From positions 1-13,237 of the forward strand of contig DAIMGT010000087.1 of NCBI GenBank assembly GCA_036723735.1: a stretch of DNA of 13,237 bases, in the 5' to 3' direction. Source of the DNA: UBA4656 sp002405525. GTDB taxonomy: Bacteria; Pseudomonadota; Gammaproteobacteria; Xanthomonadales; Ahniellaceae. The translations under genes and the position numbers were made by a program. The notes under the pieces are model-generated. The model did not search any database, was not told where the DNA came from, and worked only from the letters and a program-made list of their open reading frames with translations. Positions 1 to 6,196 of the stretch are shown here, piece by piece. Position 1 is the first letter of the stretch, and the number at the start of each line of letters is the position of its first letter.

Positions 1-56
1 CCGCTGTCCAACCCTCCCCCGGCCGGTTCGCGCCACCCCGTAGCGCGCGCGCGCCG

Positions 57-78
57 CCCCGCGCGGCCTGCGGGGTTT
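57..78 (+). terminator. possible intrinsic terminator of an off-window gene
   Basis: Arms CCCCGC (57-62) and GCGGGG (70-75) form a perfect 6-bp stem around a 7-nt loop and are followed directly by TTT (76-78). A GC stem followed by Ts resembles an intrinsic terminator for a gene entering from the left. The T run is only three long and the whole area is very GC-rich, so chance is a real alternative. I see no coding sequence in 1-223. Confidence 0.2.
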
Positions 79-164
79 GCGCCGCGGCCCGGCCAGCGGG
101 GTGGGCGGCGCGCACCCGGATCGGCCGTGCATGCGGGGCGCGGCGGGGCGGGCGCGGTTCCGTG

Positions 165-188
165 CCTGCACGACCGGGCGCGTGCAGG
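165..188. repeat. perfect 8-bp inverted repeat upstream of the efflux gene, candidate operator
   Basis: CCTGCACG (165-172) and CGTGCAGG (181-188) are perfect reverse complements separated by 8 nt. The left arm also takes part in a smaller overlapping repeat, CGTGC-CT-GCACG (161-172). The element ends about 23 bp before the -10-like box at 212-217, so it sits just upstream of where a -35 would be. Dyads in this position are typical sites for repressors or activators of efflux genes (TetR or MarR types, for example). No regulator gene lies in the window, so the ligand and protein are unknown. Confidence 0.4.
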
Positions 189-211
189 GCGGCGGTTCCT
201 CGCCGCCCGGT

Positions 212-217
212 TAGACT
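212..217 (+). promoter_or_regulatory. -10-like box for the efflux gene (leaderless start)
   Basis: TAGACT matches the TATAAT consensus at four of six positions and ends 6 nt before the TTG start at 224. No Shine-Dalgarno lies between. The TAG at 212-214 is also an in-frame stop for the transporter frame, so translation cannot start further upstream. Box and start together suggest transcription starts at or next to the start codon. No convincing -35 is visible around 189-194. Confidence 0.4.
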
Positions 218-223
218 GGCGGC

Positions 224-1480
224 TTGAATCCGCTGCCGCCCTGGTCCGATCGTCCCGTGCATCCGGTGCGCCTCGCCGCGCTGCTGGCGCTGCTGTCGAT
301 GTTCGGGCCGTTCACCATCGACGCGTTTTTCCCCGCCTACCAGGCGGTGGCGCAGGAACTGCGCGCCTCGCCGTGGGCGATGCAGCAGACGATCAGCGTC
401 TACCTGCTGGCGTACGCGGTGATGGCGCTGTTCCACGGACCGCTGTCGGACGCCTACGGGCGGCGGCGCGTGGTGCTGTGCGGGGTAGTGCTGTACCTCG
501 TGGCGTCGGTGGCCTGCGCGCTGGTGACCAGCATCGAGCAACTGTTGGCGATGCGCGCGCTGCAGGGCGTGGCCACGGGCGCGGGAATGATCGTCGGTCG
601 CGCGATCGTGCGCGACATCTACGACGGACCGCAGGCGCAGCGGGTGATGAGCCTGATCACCCTGTTCTTCGGGATCGCGCCAGCGGTCGCGCCGGTGGTC
701 GGCGGCGTGGTGTATGCGCTGGCCGACTGGCGCGCGGTGTTCTGGTTTCTCGCCCTGTATGGCGCGGGCCTGTGGTGGCTGTGCCTGCGCGTGCTGCCGG
801 AGACGCACCCGGTGGAGCGGCGCATCCGCTTTGCACCGGCGCCCTTGTTCGCGGTGTATCGCACGATCGTCCTCGACGGGCGGTTCGTGCTGCTGGTGCT
901 CGCCACCGGCTTCAACTTCGGCGCCAGTTTCCTCTACATCGCATCCGCGCCGGCCTTCATCGAACGGATCCTCGGCCTCGGCACGCTGGGCTATCCGTGG
1001 TTCTTCGTGCCGATGATCGCGGGGATGATGGGCGGCGCGGCGCTGTCGAGCCGGCTCGCGGGGGTGATGCTGCCGCGGCGCCAGGTCGCGATCGGCTATG
1101 CGGTGATGGCCGCCGGCTGCGCGCTGAGCCTTGCCTACAACCTGTCCGTGGACCGGCCTGCGGTGCCGTGGGCAGTGCTGCCGGTGCTGGTCTGCGCCTT
1201 CGGCATCGCGATGGTGTTCCCGGTGCTGACGGTGAAGATGCTCGATCGCCACCCGCGGCACCGCGGGTCGGCGTCGTCGATGCAGGCCTTCATCTGGGGC
1301 CTGTGCACCACCGCGATCGCCGGCCTGCTGTCGCCGGCACTGCAGGTCGGGCACGTCGCGCTTGCGATCGGCGCGGCCGCGCTGATCGCGGCGGGACTCG
1401 CCTGCTGGACGTGGTACGTGCGAGTCACGCCCGCATCGGCCGCCGAGTGCGACCCGCATCGGGTGGTCGAGGCTTCCTGA
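224..1480 (+). CDS. Bcr/CflA-family MFS drug efflux transporter
   Basis: This 418-residue inner-membrane protein is a proton-coupled major facilitator antiporter of the Bcr/CflA drug-resistance type (DHA1). The family exports compounds such as bicyclomycin, sulfonamides or chloramphenicol; the substrate here cannot be read from sequence. The chain is a succession of hydrophobic segments consistent with 12 helices. TM1 has the family-type PFTIDAFFPA with Asp33. Motif A is GPLSDAYGRRR (72-82). Motif B begins at Arg111 in RALQG and continues to GRAIVRD. The TM5 segment GIAPAVAPVVGG (150-161) fits antiporter motif C. The start is TTG, the first possible start after an in-frame TAG at 212; GTG at 257 is an alternative that still precedes TM1. 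There is no Shine-Dalgarno, and a -10-like box lies 6 nt upstream. It stands alone, with no membrane-fusion partner or regulator beside it. Confidence 0.88.
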   Translation: MNPLPPWSDRPVHPVRLAALLALLSMFGPFTIDAFFPAYQAVAQELRASPWAMQQTISVYLLAYAVMALFHGPLSDAYGRRRVVLCGVVLYLVASVACALVTSIEQLLAMRALQGVATGAGMIVGRAIVRDIYDGPQAQRVMSLITLFFGIAPAVAPVVGGVVYALADWRAVFWFLALYGAGLWWLCLRVLPETHPVERRIRFAPAPLFAVYRTIVLDGRFVLLVLATGFNFGASFLYIASAPAFIERILGLGTLGYPWFFVPMIAGMMGGAALSSRLAGVMLPRRQVAIGYAVMAAGCALSLAYNLSVDRPAVPWAVLPVLVCAFGIAMVFPVLTVKMLDRHPRHRGSASSMQAFIWGLCTTAIAGLLSPALQVGHVALAIGAAALIAAGLACWTWYVRVTPASAAECDPHRVVEAS

Positions 1481-1541
1481 GTCGTGGAGCCTCCGAACAG
1501 GTCCCGCGCACCGCGTCGGGATCTTCGGCGGCAGCGGGCAG

Positions 1542-1793
1542 AGAAGGCGTCTGCGGCCGTGCTGGTTGCCCGCCCGGGACGCCCGACGCCTTCTGCCGGC
1601 GCTGCAGGCCCGAACCGGAAAGGGCCTGCTCTGGCAGTCTGTCGAGAGGTCGATTTCCTGCACTTTGTCTGCGTCGCGACTCCGACGCAGGTCCGGTCCG
1701 GACTCGCCGCTGCCGATTCAATCGCTCGCGCGGTTGATCCGCGAGCGCGGCATCCATGCCGCGCGCCGGCAGGGTGTGTCTAGGCACCCTGCC
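1542..1793. other. dense array of perfect inverted repeats in a 505-bp gene-free gap
   Basis: The gap 1481-1985 between the transporter stop and the protease stop has no frame that reads like a protein. It holds these perfect stems: AGAAGGCGTC 1542-1551 with 1585-1594 (33-nt loop); GCAGGCCC 1604-1611 with 1622-1629 (10-nt loop); CTGCGTCG 1669-1676 with 1683-1690 (6-nt loop); the palindrome GTCCGG-T-CCGGAC 1691-1703; CGCTCGCG 1723-1730 with 1740-1747 (9-nt loop); GCGCGGCAT 1745-1753 with 1756-1764 (2-nt loop); GGCAGGGTG 1768-1776 with 1785-1793 (8-nt loop). Weaker stems follow at 1822-1849 and 1851-1865. CTGCCGGCG (1593-1601) can also pair with 1764-1772 and could close the whole set. The stems differ in sequence, so this is not a simple repeat family. 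It may be a structured RNA or a set of terminator or processing hairpins between convergent genes. Strand and function are undetermined. Confidence 0.5.
1768..1793. terminator. strong stem-loop between convergent genes, possible bidirectional terminator
   Basis: GGCAGGGTG (1768-1776) pairs perfectly with CACCCTGCC (1785-1793) across an 8-nt loop. It lies between the transporter (stop 1480) and the minus-strand protease (stop 1986), where either transcript might end. Neither side has a T run, so it is not a textbook intrinsic terminator. It is also one member of the larger hairpin array and may serve another purpose. Confidence 0.3.
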
Positions 1794-1985
1794 TGGGAGG
1801 CGCTGAACAAGTTCCCCGCGCCTGCGCCGGCCGTCTCGACCATGCGCAGCGCGCCATGGTGGCGCCGGCACCGGCGAACCACGGAGTCGGCTTGCCGATC
1901 CCGATCCGGGGAACGCTCGATCCGCCCCCTGATTCGCGGCTTCCCGACTTTCGGCGCGGCAGGCACGGCGTCGGCGCCGCCCGCC

Positions 1986-2900
1986 TCAGCGCGCGAAGCG
2001 CGCCACCGGCGCGTGCTCGAGGATCCAGGGACGTTTGCCCGATACGCGGACGAACCACGACGTCTCGCCGGCTTCGGCGTTACCTGTGCCGTTGGAATTG
2101 ACGCCGGCGACCATCCAGCGGCCGTCGATCTCCAGCCAGGCCGGTCCGCCGCTGTCTCCGGAGCCGAGCAGGCCGGCAAACCGGCTGCCCGGCACGGTCG
2201 CGCCACCGTAGGGATTGTCGATCGACCCATCCTCTGCCGGCAGGAAAACGCCGAGATAGTTGCCGCTGTCTTCGTCGTCGCTCCCGCCCTTGACCACGTC
2301 GACCAGCCCCTGCGCGCCGGCCGGCGTCACCTCGCCGTCGTGGAACTCCTCGCTTTCGCCGACGCTCGAGATGCCGCGACTGCCGTAGCCCATGTAGGTC
2401 AGCAGCCGACCGCGCTCTTCGCGTCCAGCGTAGAGTTCCGGCGCCGGTCCGGCGTCTCGAACCGGCGCATCCAGCACCAGGATCGCGGCATCGTGGCCGG
2501 TGGTCGACGCGGTATCGACCCATTCCTCGTGGATGACGCTGTCGACCACGGCGTACTCGCTGCCGCCGCTGCTGAGTACGGCGAAGTCCTCGGGAGCCGC
2601 CTCGTCGAAGCAGTGGGCCGCGGTCAGCACGTAGCCGTGCCGGCGGTCGTTGCCGATCCACGTCCCGCTGCAGTCGCCCCACGTCTCGCCACCATCGGAC
2701 GACAGTGCGACCAGGGCGCGGAACTGCGGCCGCTGCGCAAGTTCGATGGCGGCACCGAAACCCGCAGTCGGGTCGCGCTCGTCCCCGCCTTCCGCGCTCC
2801 AGGTCGAGTCGAGAATGACCACCGCCGATGCGGCGGCCGGCAAGGCGAGCGTCAGTGTCAGCGCGAAACGGATGAGTCGACGGGTCATTCGGTTGGGCAT
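1986..2900 (-). CDS. secreted chymotrypsin-fold (S1) serine protease
   Basis: This 304-residue precursor has a Sec signal peptide (1-26, probable cut ASA|VV). The S1 triad is complete: His96 in TAAHC, Asp137 in GHDAAIL and Ser250 in GDSGGP. Cys77 and Cys97 flank the His loop in the classical disulfide position. The acidic loop at 205-213 is rich in Asp and Glu. Counting back from Ser250, the residue equivalent to chymotrypsin 189 is Leu244, not Asp, and position 191 is Gly246, not Cys. Trypsin-like Arg/Lys specificity and the usual 191-220 disulfide are therefore unlikely. The ATG at 2900 follows AAGGA by 9 nt; a second ATG at 2888 would shorten the signal peptide. It is probably an exported or periplasmic endopeptidase. 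It is transcribed alone, divergent from ndh, from a TACAAT promoter. Confidence 0.9.
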   Translation of the reverse strand: MPNRMTRRLIRFALTLTLALPAAASAVVILDSTWSAEGGDERDPTAGFGAAIELAQRPQFRALVALSSDGGETWGDCSGTWIGNDRRHGYVLTAAHCFDEAAPEDFAVLSSGGSEYAVVDSVIHEEWVDTASTTGHDAAILVLDAPVRDAGPAPELYAGREERGRLLTYMGYGSRGISSVGESEEFHDGEVTPAGAQGLVDVVKGGSDDEDSGNYLGVFLPAEDGSIDNPYGGATVPGSRFAGLLGSGDSGGPAWLEIDGRWMVAGVNSNGTGNAEAGETSWFVRVSGKRPWILEHAPVARFAR

Positions 2901-2924
2901 GGGAGCGGGTCCTTGGGCGTGGCG

Positions 2925-2952
2925 ATTGTAGCCGCCGACACGGCACGGCGGC
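2925..2952 (-). promoter_or_regulatory. protease promoter -10 with overlapping inverted repeat
   Basis: Read on the minus strand, TACAAT (plus-strand 2925-2930) matches the -10 consensus at five of six positions and lies 24 nt before the protease ATG. That leaves a short leader containing the AAGGA ribosome binding site. Immediately upstream, GCCGCC (2931-2936) and GGCGGC (2947-2952) form a 6-bp inverted repeat with a 10-nt spacer, covering the promoter spacer and the -35 position. No recognisable -35 hexamer is present, which would fit activator-dependent or repressor-controlled expression. The repeat is simple GC sequence and could be chance. Confidence 0.45.
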
Positions 2953-3171
2953 TGACGGAAGCGGGGCCGGAAACGGCAGAAACGGATCCGCACCGGAATC
3001 AGGTTCATCCGAGGGATGTGCTGCCGTTCTGCCGGGTTGGGCATTGCCCGAGCGGGTGCGCTGCCGAGCGGCGTTGCGCGGGGTGCGGCGCGCGTGTCGG
3101 TGGGCACGATGGCCCGGAATGCGGGTCGGCCGGAGGCAGTTTGGCTCGTTTCGGACCGCGTCTCGAAAGCG

Positions 3172-3177
3172 CATACT
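3172..3177 (+). promoter_or_regulatory. -10-like box for ndh (leaderless start)
   Basis: CATACT matches TATAAT at four of six positions and ends 6 nt before the ndh ATG, the same spacing as in front of the efflux gene. No Shine-Dalgarno is visible between 3160 and 3183. The -35 region (about 3149-3154, TTTCGG) is poor. The rest of the 283-bp divergent gap to the protease holds no gene. It does hold a distant 8-bp complementary pair (2972-2979 with 3021-3028) of doubtful meaning. Confidence 0.35.
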
Positions 3178-3183
3178 GCTCCG

Positions 3184-4521
3184 ATGAACGACCCACACGC
3201 TGCCAGGAAGCCCAAGACCCAGATCGTCGTGGTCGGCGGCGGGGCGGGTGGACTTGAACTCGTGCGCCGTCTGGGCGCGCATTTCGGGCGCGAGCGCTTC
3301 GACATCATCCTGATCGAGCGCAACCACACGCACATCTGGAAGCCGCTGCTGCACGAGGTTGCGGCCGGGTCGCTCGACGCCAACCTGGACGAGGTCGGCT
3401 ATCGCAGCCACGGGCATCGCTGGGGCTACCGGTTCTTTCTCGGCAGCCTGGAAAGCATCGACCGCGAGCGCCGGCGGGTGGGCGTCGCGGCGATCCGCGA
3501 CGAGCGCGGCGAGATCCTGATCGATGCGCACGAGATCCGCTACGACTACCTGGTGCTCGCCGTCGGCGCGATCGCCAACGACTTCGGCGTCGCGGGCGTT
3601 CGCGAGCACTGCATGTTCCTCGACGACCGCACGCAGGCCGACCGCTTCCGCCAGCGCCTGCTCGACCACTGCCTGCGCGTCTCGCGCGGGCAGGTCGTCG
3701 ATCCCGCGGCCGACCTGCGCGTCGAGATTGCGATCGTCGGCGGCGGGGCGACGGGCGTGGAACTGGCCGCCGAGCTCTACAACGCGGCCGCCGGCCTGCG
3801 CCACTACGGTCTCGAGACCTTCGACGAAAGCCGACTGCACGTGACCCTGGTCGAGGCGGGCCCGCGCCTGCTCCCCGCGCTGCCCGAGAAGCTCGCCGAG
3901 GCCGCCCGGGCCGAACTCGAGAACCTCGGCGTGCGTGTGCTCACGCGCACGAATGTCGTCCGGGCGACGCGCGAGGGCGTCGAAACCTCGGCCGGCGAGC
4001 GCATCGCCGCCGACATCCGCGTCTGGGCCGCGGGCGTGCGCGGCGCGGAGTTCCTGCGCGACATCGCGGGGCTGGAAACCAGCCGCAGTTGCCAGCTGGT
4101 CGTCCGGCCCACGCTGCAGACCACGCGCGACGAGCGCATCTACGCGATGGGGGATTGCGCCTGTCTGGTGCCGCCGGGCGAGACGCACCCCGTGCCGCCG
4201 CGCGCGCAGGCCGCGCACCAGATGGCCGCCACCGTGTTCGCCAACCTGCGGCGCACGATCGAAGGCGGCGCGCCGCTCGAGGACTTCGTCTACCGCGACA
4301 AGGGATCGCTGGTGTCGCTGTCGCGCTTCTCGACGGTCGGCAGCCTGATGGGCAATCTGGTCGGCGGGCGGATGGCGATCGAAGGCCGGCTCGCACGGCT
4401 GGTGTACATGTCGCTCTACCGGATGCACCTGATCGGCATCCACGGCTGGCTCAAGGGCCTCGCGCTGATCGCGATCGGCCACGTGAACCAGGTGGTGCGG
4501 CCGCGGTTGAAGCTGCATTGA
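3184..4521 (+). CDS. ndh: type II NADH:quinone dehydrogenase (NDH-2)
   Basis: This 445-residue peripheral membrane flavoprotein oxidises NADH and reduces membrane quinone without pumping protons. The FAD-binding Rossmann motif is VVVGGGAGG (15-23), with the acidic ribose binder Glu45 in ERN. The NADH-binding Rossmann motif is VGGGATGVEL (185-194), with Glu224 in VEAG. The second FAD contact is MGDCA (322-326), and PPRAQAAHQMA (338-348) is the NDH-2 segment near the quinone site. The end (RFSTVGSLMGNL, 381-392, through YRMHLIGIHG to RPRLKLH) matches my recollection of E. coli Ndh almost word for word, including the membrane-anchoring helices. The length is close to E. coli's 434. The ATG at 3184 places the first glycine motif at the usual distance from the N-terminus; an in-frame ATG at 3109 would add 25 unlikely residues. 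It is monocistronic. Confidence 0.96.
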   Translation: MNDPHAARKPKTQIVVVGGGAGGLELVRRLGAHFGRERFDIILIERNHTHIWKPLLHEVAAGSLDANLDEVGYRSHGHRWGYRFFLGSLESIDRERRRVGVAAIRDERGEILIDAHEIRYDYLVLAVGAIANDFGVAGVREHCMFLDDRTQADRFRQRLLDHCLRVSRGQVVDPAADLRVEIAIVGGGATGVELAAELYNAAAGLRHYGLETFDESRLHVTLVEAGPRLLPALPEKLAEAARAELENLGVRVLTRTNVVRATREGVETSAGERIAADIRVWAAGVRGAEFLRDIAGLETSRSCQLVVRPTLQTTRDERIYAMGDCACLVPPGETHPVPPRAQAAHQMAATVFANLRRTIEGGAPLEDFVYRDKGSLVSLSRFSTVGSLMGNLVGGRMAIEGRLARLVYMSLYRMHLIGIHGWLKGLALIAIGHVNQVVRPRLKLH

Positions 4522-4526
4522 GGCAG

Positions 4527-4549
4527 GGCCGGCATGCGCGAGGCCGGCC
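4527..4549 (+). terminator. stem-loop just after ndh, possible terminator
   Basis: GGCCGGC (4527-4533) and GCCGGCC (4543-4549) form a perfect 7-bp stem with a 9-nt loop, beginning 5 nt after the ndh stop. There is no following T run. Position favours a role at the 3' end of the ndh transcript, by termination or by protection against exonucleases. The remaining 165 bp to the next stop, on the opposite strand, hold no gene. Confidence 0.35.
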
Positions 4550-4605
4550 GGCTGAAGCGACGACGACCGGGCTCTCGCGGGCGCCGCCCGTCAACCTGGC
4601 GTTGC

Positions 4606-4627
4606 GGCGGTAAACGGGCGGTAAACG
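4606..4627. repeat. two tandem copies of an 11-bp unit
   Basis: GGCGGTAAACG occurs twice back to back (4606-4616 and 4617-4627) in the gap between the convergent ndh and the 4715-5815 gene. The AAA core stands out in GC-rich sequence. It may be a slippage duplication or a paired protein-binding site; two copies are too few to decide. Confidence 0.5.
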
Positions 4628-4714
4628 GAGGTGCAATCCGCAAGCAGATTCGACAGGATGCGTCACGGCCCGGCGCGGATCAGGCATCGGGTGTTGCCCG
4701 GAAAGCGCGGCGGA

Positions 4715-5815
4715 TCAGTCCACCCGGCTGAACACGACTGCCGCGTTGCCGACCACCGCGCGCCCACGGAGACTCTGCAGGCCGACGTCTTCGAGGGTGG
4801 CGATCAGCACGCCGTTGTCGAAGTACTCGCAGCGCTGCGGCAGGGTCTCCGGCTTGTCCTGCACGATCGCGCAGCGCAACTCGTGGCGGAAACCCGCATC
4901 CATGACGCCGATCAGGTTGGTGGCGCCGTAGCGGTGCCGATTGAACTTGACCAGCCGGGCGGGCCGGTCCTCCACCGCGATCATCCACTCGCCGGCCAGG
5001 ATGGCGTCACGCGCGCCATAGGCGTAGTTGAAGCGATTGACCGAGATCGGCATCAGCTTGAGCGGGTCCAGCAGTCCGGAGCCGCTCGGCTGGCTGAACC
5101 AGAACACGGCGGTCGAGGCGCTCGTGAATTCGGCCTGCAGGCGACCGACGGGTCCGATCTCGCTGGGCGCGCGGTGCGATGCGAACAGCGGCTGCCCGCC
5201 CCGGGCCTCGAGCAGTTCGCCTTTCATCGCGCCGGCGGTGACCGGTCCCGAGGCGATGTACCAGCCGGACTTGCCGTCCTCGCGATAGACATTGGCGGCG
5301 ATGAACAAGAGCCGGTTCTGCAGCTCGAAATCGAAGCCGATGCCGTCGCCGCTGGTGTCGAAGTCGCCGCCTTTCTCGGCCGCCCAGTAGCCGGACTCGG
5401 GACGCGCGCCCGGGTTGGCGGCGTCGCCGACCGGGACCAGTTCGAAGGCGAGCAGCCGCCCGCTGCCGCCATCCATGCCGATCACTTCGAAGCGCACGCG
5501 GTAGACGCCCGCGGCCGGGCTGCCGCCGTTCAGGAAGGGATTGGCGACGACTTCAAACGGGAGCACGACCGCCGGGCAGACTTGCCCGGTGTTGCGGCGG
5601 ACCCGGATCGTGATGTCGAGACCGTTGCGGACCACGTTGTCGACCTGCACGGGGCAGCCATCCGGCCACTGCCCCCGGACCAGCACCGTGAACGGATTGC
5701 CGGGGCCGGGTTGCGCGGGAACGGTGCTGATGCGCGGCAGATTGTCTTCGATGCCGGCCGCGCCCGCGATGGCGGACCACAGCAGCGCCGCAGCGATGGT
5801 CCACAGTGCGCGCAT
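4715..5815 (-). CDS. secreted two-domain protein of unknown function (Ig-like plus Trp/Tyr-rich module)
   Basis: This 366-residue protein has a signal peptide (1-20, cut near GAA|GIE). Residues 28-130 look like an immunoglobulin-type beta sandwich, with Cys54 and Cys80 placed to form a disulfide and the strand GVYRVRFEV (103-111). Residues 138-258 are a module of the type G-x-W ... G-D-G-x-G-F ... F-E-L ... Y-x-x-D-G-K-x-x-W-Y. It starts at PESGYW (139-144), with GDGIGFDFEL at 156-165. I know such modules from secreted proteins of Xanthomonadales and relatives but not their function, and I do not give a family name. Residues 265-366 have a Cys pair (315 and 329) and no recognised fold. The ATG at 5815 follows GAGGAGAG, a strong ribosome binding site. 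The subtilisin gene diverges from it and carries two related modules, suggesting a shared extracellular setting. Confidence 0.8.
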   Translation of the reverse strand: MRALWTIAAALLWSAIAGAAGIEDNLPRISTVPAQPGPGNPFTVLVRGQWPDGCPVQVDNVVRNGLDITIRVRRNTGQVCPAVVLPFEVVANPFLNGGSPAAGVYRVRFEVIGMDGGSGRLLAFELVPVGDAANPGARPESGYWAAEKGGDFDTSGDGIGFDFELQNRLLFIAANVYREDGKSGWYIASGPVTAGAMKGELLEARGGQPLFASHRAPSEIGPVGRLQAEFTSASTAVFWFSQPSGSGLLDPLKLMPISVNRFNYAYGARDAILAGEWMIAVEDRPARLVKFNRHRYGATNLIGVMDAGFRHELRCAIVQDKPETLPQRCEYFDNGVLIATLEDVGLQSLRGRAVVGNAAVVFSRVD

Positions 5816-5837
5816 CGTATCTCTCCTCACCCATTCG

Positions 5838-5855
5838 ACGCCGACCGGTCGGCGT
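5838..5855. promoter_or_regulatory. 18-bp perfect palindrome upstream of the 4715-5815 gene, candidate operator
   Basis: ACGCCGACCGGTCGGCGT reads identically on both strands with no spacer. It ends 10 bp before the GAGGAGAG ribosome binding site (5821-5828) of the minus-strand gene. A dyad with no spacer suits a dimeric DNA-binding protein better than an RNA hairpin, which would need to open its centre to make a loop. Depending on where transcription starts, it could block initiation or act in the leader. The divergent subtilisin start is 341 bp away. Confidence 0.5.
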
Positions 5856-6196
5856 GGCGGACCGCCCTGGTCGGGGCCGACTCTCGCCGCGGCATTCTGG
5901 CACGAAAGGCACCGGTTCGTTGGCGTTGATGCGCGTCCGGGCCAGGCAAGACCGATGCCCATGCGCGGGCCGATGCGGGTGCCTCGCGCGCGCCGGCGCC
6001 CTGGTGGCCCCGTCCGGCGCGCGGCACCGAGTCCGTGACGGGCCCGGGTCGAGTCGCAGTCCTCCGGATTGCCGGGCGGTCCATCCGGGCAGCCGTCCCC
6101 ACATCCGCAGCCGGCCTGCGTCGACGATGATGCGATCGGAACCCGAACGGCGTACAAGTCAGCGACGGGCGGCGCGGTCTGCCCGAGGGAGGCGCC
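5856..6196. other. divergent intergenic region, no gene
   Basis: This is the upstream region shared by the minus-strand secreted protein and the plus-strand subtilisin. Candidate -10 boxes are weak: CAGAAT on the minus strand (plus 5894-5899) and TACAAG on the plus strand (6153-6158), each matching four of six and lacking a clear -35. CCGGAT and ATCCGG near 6064-6088 make a 6-bp dyad. The subtilisin ribosome binding site GAGGGAGG is at 6185-6192. No frame here reads like a protein. Confidence 0.4.

Noticed and set aside
42..56. Alternating GC tract as a Z-DNA element
   Set aside because: Short CG-alternating runs are common at this base composition and nothing else supports a function.
1542..1865. 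CRISPR array or REP repeat cluster
   Set aside because: The stems are different in sequence and spacing, with no repeated unit and no regular spacers.
1425..1871. Possible small genes in the transporter-protease gap, on both strands
   Set aside because: Translations are Arg/Pro/Ala-rich with no domain or ribosome binding site, and the stretch is better explained by the inverted-repeat array.
2972..3028. AACGGCAG/CTGCCGTT complementary pair in the protease-ndh gap
   Set aside because: The arms are separated by 41 nt and several alternative pairings exist nearby. One 8-bp match at this distance is expected by chance in GC-rich DNA.
2080..4518. Long minus-strand frame antisense to ndh and continuing through the protease gene in another frame
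   Set aside because: It opposes ndh, which is unmistakable. The translation is His/Ala/Arg/Asp-rich with no domain, typical of the antisense of a GC-rich gene.
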